Shown piece by piece: positions 46,655-54,046 of a stretch of 64,000 nt of DNA. Origin of the DNA: Planctomycetaceae bacterium (lineage in GTDB: Bacteria; Planctomycetota; Planctomycetia; Pirellulales; Lacipirellulaceae). The first letter of the stretch is position 1. Every line of letters starts with the position of its first letter. The notes beneath the pieces were generated by a model. That model saw only the letters and a list, made by a program, of their open reading frames with translations, had not been told where the DNA came from and searched no databases. The DNA is taken from assembly GCA_002702655.1 (NCBI GenBank), contig PABB01000067.1:248001-312000 (forward strand). Reading direction: 5' to 3'. Both the position numbers and the translations under genes were made by a program.

Positions 46655-47065
46655 ATGAAAAGCGTCCTCATTCTCTGCACAGGCAACTCCTGCCGTTCGC
46701 AAATGGCCGAGGCGCTATGGAATCTGCTGGCCGACGGGCAGTGGCAAGCGCAGTCCGCCGGCTCCAAGCCCGCCGGCTACGTCCACCCGATGGCGATCGA
46801 GGTCATGACCGAGCTGGGGCTCGACCTGAGCAAGGCCCGCAGCAAGTCGGTCGACGAGTTTGCCAAGAAAAAGTTTGACCTGGCGGTCACTGTGTGCGAC
46901 TCGGCCGCGGAGTCGTGTCCCAACCTGCCGGCGGTCGAGACGTTCCACTGGCCGTTCGACGACCCGGCGGACGTGATGGGCAACGAGCAGCAACGCCGCG
47001 AGGAGTTCCGCCGCATCCGCGACGAAATCAAAGCGCGAATCGCGGCGTATTTGGAAGACGATTGA
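46655..47065 (+). CDS. arsC: Arsenate reductase, low-molecular-weight phosphatase type
   Basis: The 136-residue protein has the catalytic loop CTGNSCRSQMAEAL (Cys-x5-Arg) at residues 8-21 and the general-acid region WPFDDPAD, and resembles thioredoxin-coupled ArsC. Other cysteines lie at VTVCDSAAESCP, positions expected for the redox relay. It reduces arsenate to arsenite in the cytoplasm. The aquaporin upstream probably releases the arsenite. Start ATG at 46655 has the family N-terminus MKSVLILCTGNS. Confidence 0.92.
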   Translation: MKSVLILCTGNSCRSQMAEALWNLLADGQWQAQSAGSKPAGYVHPMAIEVMTELGLDLSKARSKSVDEFAKKKFDLAVTVCDSAAESCPNLPAVETFHWPFDDPADVMGNEQQRREEFRRIRDEIKARIAAYLEDD

Positions 47066-47097
47066 GTCGCTGGCCGCTTGGCTCCGCAACGAATGGG

Positions 47098-47247
47098 ACG
47101 CGGAAGACCGCGGATGACGCGGATGGACGCAGATCGAATCAAAGCGACGGAAGCTCTGCCAGCCCTTTCTCGAAGCGGCAGCGGTCCTTAAGTTGTTAGA
47201 GCCCGTCCCGCGTTCATCCGCTGCACCCGCGCCGATCCGCGTTCCAT
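47098..47247. repeat. GACGCGGATGGACGCAGATC-type inverted repeat
   Basis: ACGCGGAAGACCGCGGATGACGCGGATGG (near 47099) and the complementary-type CGCGTTCATCCGCTGCACCCGCGCCGATCCGCG (near 47211) form a loose inverted pair. A similar CGCGTCCATCCGCGG piece is found near 1879. No gene sits inside. Confidence 0.4.
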
Positions 47248-47262
47248 TCTAGGCCGCTTGCC

Positions 47263-48420
47263 ATGCCCACGACCGATCGCATTCTCCCCGGCGCCACGCT
47301 GGGCGTGCTGGGCAGCGGGCAGCTCGGCCGCATGTTCGCCATGGCGGCCACGCGGCTGGGCTACCGCGTGCACGTGTACGCCCCCGAGCACGACGCCCCG
47401 GCCGCCGACGTCTGCTGGCGGCAAACGACCGGCGCGTTCGAGGACGTGGCGGCCGTGGCCGAGTTCGCCGCCAGCGTGGACGTGGTCACCCTGGAGTTTG
47501 AAAACATCGCCGCGATCGCCACCGAAACGGCCGCCAAGCACGCCCCCGTGCGGCCCTCGGGCGAGGCGCTGTACATCGTGCAGGATCGATTGCGGGAAAA
47601 GAGCTTTCTCCAGCAGGCCGGCGTGCCCGTCACCCCCTTTGCCGAGGCGACCACCCCCGAGCAACTCGCCGCGGCGATCGAGCAACTCGGTCTGCCGGCG
47701 GTGCTCAAAACGGCGGCCTGGGGCTACGACGGCAAGGGCCAGTCGCTGGTCCGCACGGCCGAGGAAGCCACCGCCGCGCACGCCGAACTCCTCGGGCAGC
47801 CGGCCATCTTGGAAGGGTTCATCGACTTTCAGTGCGAGCTGTCGATGCTGGTCGCCCGCAATCCCGCTGGCGAAACGGCCACGTTCGGCCCCGTGGCCAA
47901 CGATCACGCCAATCATATCTTGGACGTGTCGACGTTCCCCGACCCGGCGCTCGCCCCCGCGGCGGCCGACGCGGCGGAAATCGCCACGACCATCGCTTGC
48001 CAACTCGACGCGATCGGCCTGCTGTGCGTGGAATTCTTCTGGGCCAAAGACGGGCGGCTGATGGTCAACGAAATCGCCCCGCGGCCGCACAACTCCGGGC
48101 ACCTGACGATCGACGCCTGTCGCACCTCGCAGTTCGAGCAGCAAGTGCGCGCCGTCTGCAACCTGCCGTTGGGATCGTTCGACCCGATCGTCGGCGGCGC
48201 GGCGATGGCCAACCTGCTGGGCGACCTGTGGCAAACCGGCACGCCCGATTGGACCGCCGTGCTGGCCGACCCCGCGCTGCGGCTGCACCTGTACGGCAAG
48301 ACCGACGCCCGGGTGGGTCGCAAGATGGGGCACCTCACGGCGATTGCCGAGGATGCCGCCACAGCCCGCGCCGCCGCCCTCGCCGGTCGCGAAAGATTGA
48401 AGCAATTGAAGAAAAGTTAG
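47263..48420 (+). CDS. purK: N5-carboxyaminoimidazole ribonucleotide synthase
   Basis: ATP-grasp enzyme of purine synthesis that carboxylates aminoimidazole ribonucleotide to N5-CAIR. The 385-residue product has GSGQLGRMFAMAATRLGY at the start, LKTAAWGYDGKGQ (the ATP-grasp glycine loop) and FEFFW-like LLCVEFFWAKDGRLMVNEIAPRPHNSGH, diagnostic for PurK. The ATP-binding FECELSM-like FQCELSM strand is present. Its partner purE is not in the window. The stop codon overlaps by one base with a family B repeat. Confidence 0.95.
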   Translation: MPTTDRILPGATLGVLGSGQLGRMFAMAATRLGYRVHVYAPEHDAPAADVCWRQTTGAFEDVAAVAEFAASVDVVTLEFENIAAIATETAAKHAPVRPSGEALYIVQDRLREKSFLQQAGVPVTPFAEATTPEQLAAAIEQLGLPAVLKTAAWGYDGKGQSLVRTAEEATAAHAELLGQPAILEGFIDFQCELSMLVARNPAGETATFGPVANDHANHILDVSTFPDPALAPAAADAAEIATTIACQLDAIGLLCVEFFWAKDGRLMVNEIAPRPHNSGHLTIDACRTSQFEQQVRAVCNLPLGSFDPIVGGAAMANLLGDLWQTGTPDWTAVLADPALRLHLYGKTDARVGRKMGHLTAIAEDAATARAAALAGRERLKQLKKS

Positions 48421-48498
48421 CGTGCCACGGCTCTGTGAGCCGTGTGAAGTACGCTGGACTCAAACTCTCCACGCACGGATCACGGAGCCGTGGTACGC
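48420..48498 (-). repeat. REP family B, copy 3 (downstream of the second RAYT)
   Basis: The arms GCGTGCCACGGCTCTGTGAGCC and the complementary CACGGAGCCGTGGTACGC enclose a centre with ACTCAAACTCTCC. The next copy at 49096 has the same orientation. The pair encloses the RAYT gene. Confidence 0.9.
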
Positions 48499-48509
48499 AA
48501 CAAGGCGTT

Positions 48510-49070
48510 TTAGTCCAGTTTGACGGAGTCGATTGCCAATGCGCCGTCCGTGTGGCCGGCATAGACGCCGGCACTTGACCATTTCCATTGTGCGGGACCG
48601 GCAACCAGACCGCGGCGCACCGGATTCGCGTGGATGTAGTCGATTGTCTCGCGAATTGGCCGCTCGTTCCACTGATTCTTGTCGTAACCGCCGCCAGGCT
48701 GCCAAAAGCGAAACACGCGTCGGTTGCCGTGGCTCGCCGTGAGCCGTTCGAGCCACTCGGTGTTGCCCGTGACCTGCAGGTGCTCCTTGGCGCGTCGGGA
48801 AACAGGGGACTTCAAGGCCGCGAGAATACGCCGCATTTCGTAGTCCCGTCGCCGCGGCAGAAGCAGCAGGTGAACATGCTCGGGCATGACGACGAAAGCG
48901 AGCAGGTCGAAGTCCTGGGAACTACGAGCGGCGTCAATCGCATCAACTACCCACTGACAAGCGCGGTCCTTCTCCAGCAAAGGCCATCGTTGCCAGCAGG
49001 AGTAGGTCAAGAAGTGGGCGTGGCCCGATTCATTGATCGCTCGCCGACGCTTGCGATAAGGACCAGCCAT
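48510..49070 (-). CDS. REP-associated tyrosine transposase (RAYT), family B
   Basis: The 186-residue HUH transposase has HFLTYSCWQRWPLLE near the N-terminus, the HUH motif in MPEHVHLLL (His65, His67) and the nucleophile Tyr145 in ETIDYIHANPVRRGLV, followed by WKWSSAGVYAG. This is a different RAYT subfamily from the one at 19093. A complete copy of its probable REP substrate stands on each side (11 bases downstream, 25 bases upstream), both in the same orientation. RAYTs excise or nick single-stranded REP DNA and are thought to have spread these repeats. The ATG at 49070 fits the family N-terminus. Confidence 0.92.
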   Translation of the reverse strand: MAGPYRKRRRAINESGHAHFLTYSCWQRWPLLEKDRACQWVVDAIDAARSSQDFDLLAFVVMPEHVHLLLLPRRRDYEMRRILAALKSPVSRRAKEHLQVTGNTEWLERLTASHGNRRVFRFWQPGGGYDKNQWNERPIRETIDYIHANPVRRGLVAGPAQWKWSSAGVYAGHTDGALAIDSVKLD

Positions 49071-49095
49071 GTCGCCGAGTTGAAATTGGGTTCAA

Positions 49096-49174
49096 GCGTG
49101 CCACGGCCCTGCGAGCCGTGTGAAGCGCGCCGGACTCAAACTCTCCGCACACGGCTCACAGAGCCGTGGCACGC
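49096..49174 (-). repeat. REP family B, copy 4 (upstream of the second RAYT)
   Basis: Same unit as the copy at 48420; about ten mismatches, mostly in the loops and one hairpin. It lies 25 bases from the RAYT start codon. Confidence 0.9.
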
Positions 49175-49190
49175 CCAATTTGAGATCCGC

Positions 49191-49784
49191 TCAGTTCGCG
49201 GCCCGCACCTTGGGGCGCCCGGCCGGCTTGCCGTTCACTTGCGGGTGGATCGTCGCCAACACGGTGCTCAGCTGATCAAATCCAACCAGCTCGGCCAGGC
49301 CGGCCTCGGCCAGTTCAGCGCCCGAGACGTAGCGGCCCGGGTTGATCCACTTGTCAATCGACTCGAACGTGGCGCCCAGCAGGTCGGCCAGCAGCGCGTC
49401 CATTTCTTTTTCCAGCGAACCGAAGTGACGTGCCCACTCGGCCGCCTCGGCCAGGCCGACGTTCTCTTCGCTCTGCCACCGCATCGGGTGAAACAGCATC
49501 ACGCTGCAGGGCGTGACCAGCCGGCGCGTGCAGGCGGCAAACGGCCACAGCGCAGCGGAGGAGCACTCGCCGGTAACGATGCCGGTGGCCTTCAGACCCC
49601 GCAGGCGGATCAGCGTCATCAGCGACATCGCGCAGTAGGGGCTGCCCCCCGGCGAGTCGAAATAGATGATGCACTCGCCGCCCGGTTCCACGTCCAGCAG
49701 CCGATCGGTCAGCTCCGGCTCGTTGTCGGTCAGGTCGCCGACCAGGGCGATTTCGGGCAGGCGGTCGTCGTCGTGATGCGGCAT
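49191..49784 (-). CDS. ClpP-like serine protease (solitary)
   Basis: The 197-residue protein matches the ClpP/crotonase fold: [22 protein letters not shown] (the GGS strand), the nucleophile serine in [14 protein letters not shown] and the histidine in [10 protein letters not shown]-terminal [23 protein letters not shown] carries the usual Asp/Glu-containing hairpin. The length is normal for ClpP, but the GxSAS motif is altered (CSSAA), so it belongs to a divergent ClpP2/ClpR-like group. No clpX is in the window. The ATG at 49784 (MPHHDDDR) gives a His-rich tail. Confidence 0.75.
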   Translation of the reverse strand: MPHHDDDRLPEIALVGDLTDNEPELTDRLLDVEPGGECIIYFDSPGGSPYCAMSLMTLIRLRGLKATGIVTGECSSAALWPFAACTRRLVTPCSVMLFHPMRWQSEENVGLAEAAEWARHFGSLEKEMDALLADLLGATFESIDKWINPGRYVSGAELAEAGLAELVGFDQLSTVLATIHPQVNGKPAGRPKVRAAN

Positions 49785-50215
49785 CGTCGGATAGGTCCTT
49801 GGTCCCAGGGGGGACGGTCGCGGTGGAATCGCTCGTTCTGGGGGCAGCAGCGAGCAGGCGGCGGGCGCGAGGAAATCCGCGCCGTACCGTCCCAGTAGCC
49901 TTCTTATTCTAAGTTTCCGGTGCGATCCGCACTAGGTTCCGGCCCGTTCTGAGGCCAGCTGGCGCCAGCGGGCGGCTGGTTTTAGGGCTTTTTCGCCCTG
50001 TAGGGGCGGGCGCCCCGGCAGCAGCGACGCGGCCGTTCGCCGTAGGTCAGGCTTTCTAGCCTGACACGGCGTCACATCTCGCCCCCAACTCCCTGATTGT
50101 TCAAGTCAGGCTGGAAAGCCTGACCTACGCCCCGCGCGTTACGCCGCCGCACGGGACGCGGTACACTCGGTAGCTGACTTGGTTTGCTCGCTTCGTCCGT
50201 CCCCGCTTGCTCCCC
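49785..50215. other. Intergenic stretch with repeat D, ClpP-like gene to ubiD
   Basis: The 431-base gap holds one complete family D repeat (50042-50128) and no supported gene. A GC-rich hairpin-like run precedes it near 49960-50030. Confidence 0.4.
50042..50128. repeat. REP family D, copy 2
   Basis: The arms 50042-50064 and 50106-50128 match over 22 of 23 bases. Each arm is a TCAGGCT..AGCCTGA hairpin. The 41-base centre differs from the copy at 24191, so only the arms are conserved. Confidence 0.9.
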
Positions 50216-52099
50216 ATGGGTTATCGCAGTCTCCGCGCGTGCGTCGACGACTTGGCCGCTCGCGGCGAGCTGCGCACCATCGACGTCCCCATCGACGCCC
50301 GACTCGAGGCGGCCGCCATCCACCGCCGCGTCTTTGCCGCCGGCGGCCCGGCCCTGCTGTTCGCCAACGTCGTCGGCTGCCGGTTCCCGATGGTCAGCAA
50401 CCTGTTCGGTACCTGGGACCGCACGCGGCTGATCTTCCGCGACGCGCTCGCCGGGGTCGAGCGGCTGGTGACGCTCAAGGCCGCTCCGCAGGACGCCCTG
50501 CGCGCCCCGTGGCGGTTCTGGAAGGCGCCCTTCGATGCGCTCTCGATGCTGCCGCGCTCTGTGCGCAGCGGGCCGATTCTCGATCAGCAGGTGCGCCTGG
50601 ACGAGCTGCCGCAGCTGGTCAGTTGGCCCCGCGACGGCGGCCCGTTCGTCACCCTGCCGGTGGTCTACACCGAGGACGTCCGCGCCCCCGGGCTCAACAG
50701 CTCGAACCTGGGCATGTACCGCGTGCAGTTGGCCGGCGGCCAGTACGACCCCGCCAGCGAAGTCGGCCTGCATTATCAAATCCACCGCGGCATCGGCGTG
50801 CATCACGCGGCCGCGATCGAGGCGGGCCAGCCGTTCCGCGTGAACGTCCACGTCGGCGGCCCGCCCGCCATGTCGGTCGCCGCCGTGATGCCGCTGCCCG
50901 AGGGAATGAGCGAGCTGGGTTTCGCCGGCGCCCTGAACAACCGCCGCACGCGGATGATTCGCCGCCCCGGCGGCATCGCGATCCACGCCGACAGCGACTT
51001 TTGCATCTGCGGCACGGTCGACCCCGACCGGTTGCTGCCCGAAGGGCCGTTTGGCGACCACCTGGGGTACTACAGCCTGACGCACCCGTTCCCCGTGATG
51101 CAGGTCGATCGCGTGTATGCCCGCAAAGACGCGATCTGGCCGTTCACCGTGGTCGGCCGCCCGCCGCAGGAGGACACGCTGTTCGGGAAGCTAATCCACG
51201 AACTCACCGGCCCGCTGATTCCCACGGTGCTGCCCGGCGTGCACGGCGTGCACGCGGTCGACGCGGCGGGCGTGCATCCGCTGCTGCTGGCCGTCGGCAG
51301 CGAGCGGTACATGCCGTTTTTGGACCGCCCGGCGCCGCAGGAGCTGCTCACCCAGGCCTGCGCGATCCTGGGGCAAGGACAGCTGTCGCTGGCCAAGTTC
51401 CTGCTGATTGCCAACCGCAGCGACGATCCGCAGCTGGACGTGCACGACGAGGCGGCGTTCTTCGCCCACATGCTCCGCCGCGCCGACTGGACGCGCGACC
51501 TGCACTTCCACACGCACACGACAATCGACACGCTCGACTACAGCGGCGCGGGACTCAATGCGGGGTCGAAGGTCGTGATCGCCGCCGCCGGCCCGCCGCG
51601 GTTCGAGTTGGCCACGTCCGTGCCGACCGAGCTGCGTCTGCCCGACGGGTTCGCCCACCCCCGCGTTGTGCTCCCGGGCGTGTTGGCGGTCGAAGGCCCG
51701 CCGTGCCCGGCGCCGTCGTTCGACTACGACGAACTGATCCGCCGCCGCACCGAGAGCCGCGCGCAAGTTGCGGCGCCGCTGCGGCAATTCTGCGAGTCAT
51801 TCACCGCTGGCGACGCGATCAACGCCTTCCGCTTGGTGCTGGTGGTCGACGACAGCCAATTCGTCAGCGAATCGCTGGCCAACTTCCTGTGGGCCACGTT
51901 CACCCGCGCCAACCCGGCCGACGACCTGTGGGGGATCGACCCGTTTGTCAGCGAGAAGCACTGGGGCTGCCGCGGTGCGCTGGTCATCGATGCCCGCATC
52001 AAACCGCACCACGCGCCGGTGCTGGAGGAAGACCCCGCTACAACCCGCCGCGTCGAAGAACTCGCCGCCCCCGGCGGCCCGCTGCACGGGTTGTATTAG
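50216..52099 (+). CDS. ubiD: UbiD-family (prenylated-FMN) decarboxylase
   Basis: The 627-residue protein is a UbiD-type decarboxylase. Visible segments are MGYRSLRACVDDLAARGELR at the start, the prFMN-binding stretch with NSSNLGMYRVQLAGGQYD and IHRGIGVHHAAA, and the acid/base-bearing EGPFGDHLGYYSLTHPF block, where the Glu-Arg-Glu catalytic triad is usually found. C-terminal FVSEKHWGCRGALVIDARIKPHH is longer than in E. coli UbiD. The substrate may be a 4-hydroxybenzoate-like or another aromatic acid. No ubiX (prFMN-forming) gene is nearby. ATG at 50216 chosen (MGYRSLRA) over 50207. Confidence 0.85.
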   Translation: MGYRSLRACVDDLAARGELRTIDVPIDARLEAAAIHRRVFAAGGPALLFANVVGCRFPMVSNLFGTWDRTRLIFRDALAGVERLVTLKAAPQDALRAPWRFWKAPFDALSMLPRSVRSGPILDQQVRLDELPQLVSWPRDGGPFVTLPVVYTEDVRAPGLNSSNLGMYRVQLAGGQYDPASEVGLHYQIHRGIGVHHAAAIEAGQPFRVNVHVGGPPAMSVAAVMPLPEGMSELGFAGALNNRRTRMIRRPGGIAIHADSDFCICGTVDPDRLLPEGPFGDHLGYYSLTHPFPVMQVDRVYARKDAIWPFTVVGRPPQEDTLFGKLIHELTGPLIPTVLPGVHGVHAVDAAGVHPLLLAVGSERYMPFLDRPAPQELLTQACAILGQGQLSLAKFLLIANRSDDPQLDVHDEAAFFAHMLRRADWTRDLHFHTHTTIDTLDYSGAGLNAGSKVVIAAAGPPRFELATSVPTELRLPDGFAHPRVVLPGVLAVEGPPCPAPSFDYDELIRRRTESRAQVAAPLRQFCESFTAGDAINAFRLVLVVDDSQFVSESLANFLWATFTRANPADDLWGIDPFVSEKHWGCRGALVIDARIKPHHAPVLEEDPATTRRVEELAAPGGPLHGLY

Positions 52100-52117
52100 C
52101 AAGCGGGAGGCCAATCC

Positions 52118-52196
52118 GCGTGCCACGGCTCTGCGAGCCGTGCGAAGCACGCGGGACTCAACCCCTCCGCGCACGGCTCACGGAGCCATGGCACGC
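52118..52196. repeat. REP family B, copy 5
   Basis: Complete: left GCGTGCCACGGCTCTGCGAGCC and right GGCTCACGGAGCCATGGCACGC. It lies 18 bases downstream of ubiD and 7 bases from the stop codon of the convergent membrane protein gene. Confidence 0.85.
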
Positions 52197-52202
52197 CGCG
52201 CG

Positions 52203-52904
52203 TCATGCATCCCGGGAGGACGAGGCTCCCGCCGAGCCGGCGGAGGCGACCCGCATTGGCTCGGCAGGAGCCTCGCCCTCCCGGTCCGCGGCTTGCGCTT
52301 CGTTGATCAGACGCTCGACAACCGGCTGCAACTCCGTTGGAACTGCATACCGGTACGGAGAGTGCCACCGACTCGGCCGCTTCGGCGTTGGCGATACGGC
52401 CATTTCGTGCCGATCGCGACGGCACGTGACCTCGCCCCAACTCGTCAGCTGCTGTTGGCTCAGAATTCCCCGGTCAGTCACGGTAGAAATCCGCATGGTC
52501 AGCGAATTGATGGTGACCGCGATCCCCAACAGCGGAAGCATGAGTACGAGCCAATCTGCGACGTGCGCTCTGTCTGCCCCAAGGACGATGATCGCCGCGA
52601 GAAAGACAAAAACCGGAAGCGATTTTCTCACTTCCGTGTAGAGCGGCGTCACGACCTTGAGTGAACCGTAGATGCGGCCCGCAGACTTCCTTTTGACGAC
52701 CTGAATTCGCCAACGAATCAATGCGGCCAGGGAAAACGCAACCGTGAAGAGAACGACATTCCGTGTGACCTGAGCGGCGCGCTCTGGGTGGCAATTCCGA
52801 ATTGCCCAACCCAGCACGGCAAAATACACCGCCAGCGCCGTCGTCAGCGTCAACAACTGGCGCAACGAAAACCGCGGCTGGTCGGTGGCCCGGTGGTCTG
52901 TCAT
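52203..52904 (-). CDS. Membrane protein with repeat-encoded C-terminal tail
   Basis: The 233-residue product has membrane helices (RQLLTLTTALAVYFAVLGWAIR, NVVLFTVAFSLAALIRW, FVFLAAIIVLGAD, WLVLMLPLLGIAVTI) and a conserved RFSLRQLLTLTTALAVY start shared with the protein at 53132, so the two are paralogues. The C-terminus reads DREGEAPAEPMRVASAGSAG, which is encoded by the family I repeat and not by an ordinary protein domain. The start is the ATG at 52904 (MTDHRATDQPRFSL). Function unknown. Confidence 0.65.
   Translation of the reverse strand: MTDHRATDQPRFSLRQLLTLTTALAVYFAVLGWAIRNCHPERAAQVTRNVVLFTVAFSLAALIRWRIQVVKRKSAGRIYGSLKVVTPLYTEVRKSLPVFVFLAAIIVLGADRAHVADWLVLMLPLLGIAVTINSLTMRISTVTDRGILSQQQLTSWGEVTCRRDRHEMAVSPTPKRPSRWHSPYRYAVPTELQPVVERLINEAQAADREGEAPAEPMRVASAGSAGASSSRDA
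52214..52292. repeat. REP family I, copy 1 (GCGAGGCTCCTGCCGAGCC type)
   Basis: GGGAGGACGAGGCTCCCGCC is paired with the complementary GGCAGGAGCCTCGCCCTCCC around a 35-base centre. The unit encodes EAPAEP in one frame and AGASPS-like peptides in another. It forms the last ~25 codons of the membrane protein gene on the minus strand. Confidence 0.85.
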
Positions 52905-52998
52905 AGTTGGTATGTTAGCCCTGATCGCCAGCGGCGTACAACGTTGGCGCAGCTCGACCAGCGCCGCTGCCTCGTTCAACCCGTACCCATAAGGGCTC

Positions 52999-53083
52999 CT
53001 AGCCGGCGGCACACTTGCCGCCGGGCGATTCGCGGTGCTGGTCCTGCCCCGAGTTTCCCGGCGGCAGGTGTGCCGCCGGCTAG
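52999..53083. repeat. REP family G, copy 1
   Basis: CTAGCCGGCGGCACACTTGCCGCC pairs with GGCGGCAGGTGTGCCGCCGGCTAG around a short centre, with one or two mismatches. It occupies the gap between two divergent paralogous membrane protein genes. Confidence 0.9.
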
Positions 53084-53131
53084 TTGCCCGTTTGATTAGC
53101 CGGCCGATCCGGGGGGGCTCGACCTTTTCGC

Positions 53132-53746
53132 ATGCGTTTCTCCGTCCGCCAACTGCTGATCCTCACCACGGCGCTGGCCGCATACCTGGCGGCGATCGCC
53201 TGGGCGGTGCCGGACGAGCGGCGACGCACTCACGCCTCTATTGCGATCATGCTGATTTGGACCGCAATGGCAGCGGGCATGGGCATCCTCGCGGTCTACC
53301 AGCATCGAAAGCGCACCGGGCTGCTGTCCCAACTGGGGACGGTTCGCGGCACAATCCGCCCGCAAATTGCCGTGCAAAACGCCGTCGTATTGCTCGCCGG
53401 TCCGGCGGCGTTGGCGATTGCCTTGCGATGGTGGGGCTACACAGGGCTGAATGAGATCTTGCTCACGTTCCCAGCGACGATGGGCGGGTTTCTGATTCTG
53501 GTTGGCGTGACCGGCGCGGCGGACGTGGTCGTTGGCGACCGCGGCGTGTTGGCGGCCGATCGCATCATTCCGTGGACCGACCTGTCGGTCGAGCGCAACG
53601 CCGCGGGCGCGCCGGTGCAGCTGTGCCTGGGCGACTCGCCGCAAACCCGCCGCGCCCCCCTGCCCATCCCGCCGGAAATGCGCGCCAAGCTCAAGCAGCT
53701 GCTCGCCGAGCATCGGGAGAGCGAGGCTCCTGCCGAGCCTGCGTAG
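53132..53746 (+). CDS. Membrane protein, paralogue of the 52203 gene
   Basis: The 204-residue product starts MRFSVRQLLILTTALAAYLAAIAWAV, nearly the same as the divergent gene at 52203, and has four helices (e.g. IAIMLIWTAMAAGMGILAVY, AVVLLAGPAALAIALRW). The soluble C-terminal part contains VVVGDRGVLAADRIIPWTDLSVERN, matching VTDRGILSQQQLTSWGEV of the paralogue. The last residues ESEAPAEPA come from a family I repeat. Function unknown. Confidence 0.7.
   Translation: MRFSVRQLLILTTALAAYLAAIAWAVPDERRRTHASIAIMLIWTAMAAGMGILAVYQHRKRTGLLSQLGTVRGTIRPQIAVQNAVVLLAGPAALAIALRWWGYTGLNEILLTFPATMGGFLILVGVTGAADVVVGDRGVLAADRIIPWTDLSVERNAAGAPVQLCLGDSPQTRRAPLPIPPEMRAKLKQLLAEHRESEAPAEPA
53715..53743. repeat. REP family I, half copy
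   Basis: GGGAGAGCGAGGCTCCTGCC and the following GAGCC encode the SEAPAEP tail of the preceding gene. A family B unit follows 15 bases later. Confidence 0.75.
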
Positions 53747-53757
53747 CCAACAGTTCC

Positions 53758-53836
53758 GCGTGCCACGGCTCTGCGAGCCGTGCGCAGCATGCGGGACGCG
53801 ACCCCTCCGCGCACGGCTCACAGAGCCGTGGCACGC
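53758..53836. repeat. REP family B, copy 6
   Basis: Complete unit with GCGTGCCACGGCTCTGCGAGCC and CTCACAGAGCCGTGGCACGC. It lies 12 bases after the membrane protein stop codon, upstream of the thioredoxin-like gene. Remnants of family I follow near 53848-53884. Confidence 0.85.
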
Positions 53837-54046
53837 TGTCTTTGGGGGGGCGAGGCACATGCCGAGCCAATGCGAACTGCCTCCCCCGGCCAAATCGCCC
53901 CGGAATTCGCCGCTTTCCCGCCCGCCAGCCGCCCCACCGGCCCCCGATTCATCCTTGCCGAGACCGCCCTGGCGGGGATAATTCACGCCTCGCCGCGGCT
54001 GCCTGTCGCAGCTCGCCCCCCTGCTGATTCTCCTGCGGAGTGTTGC

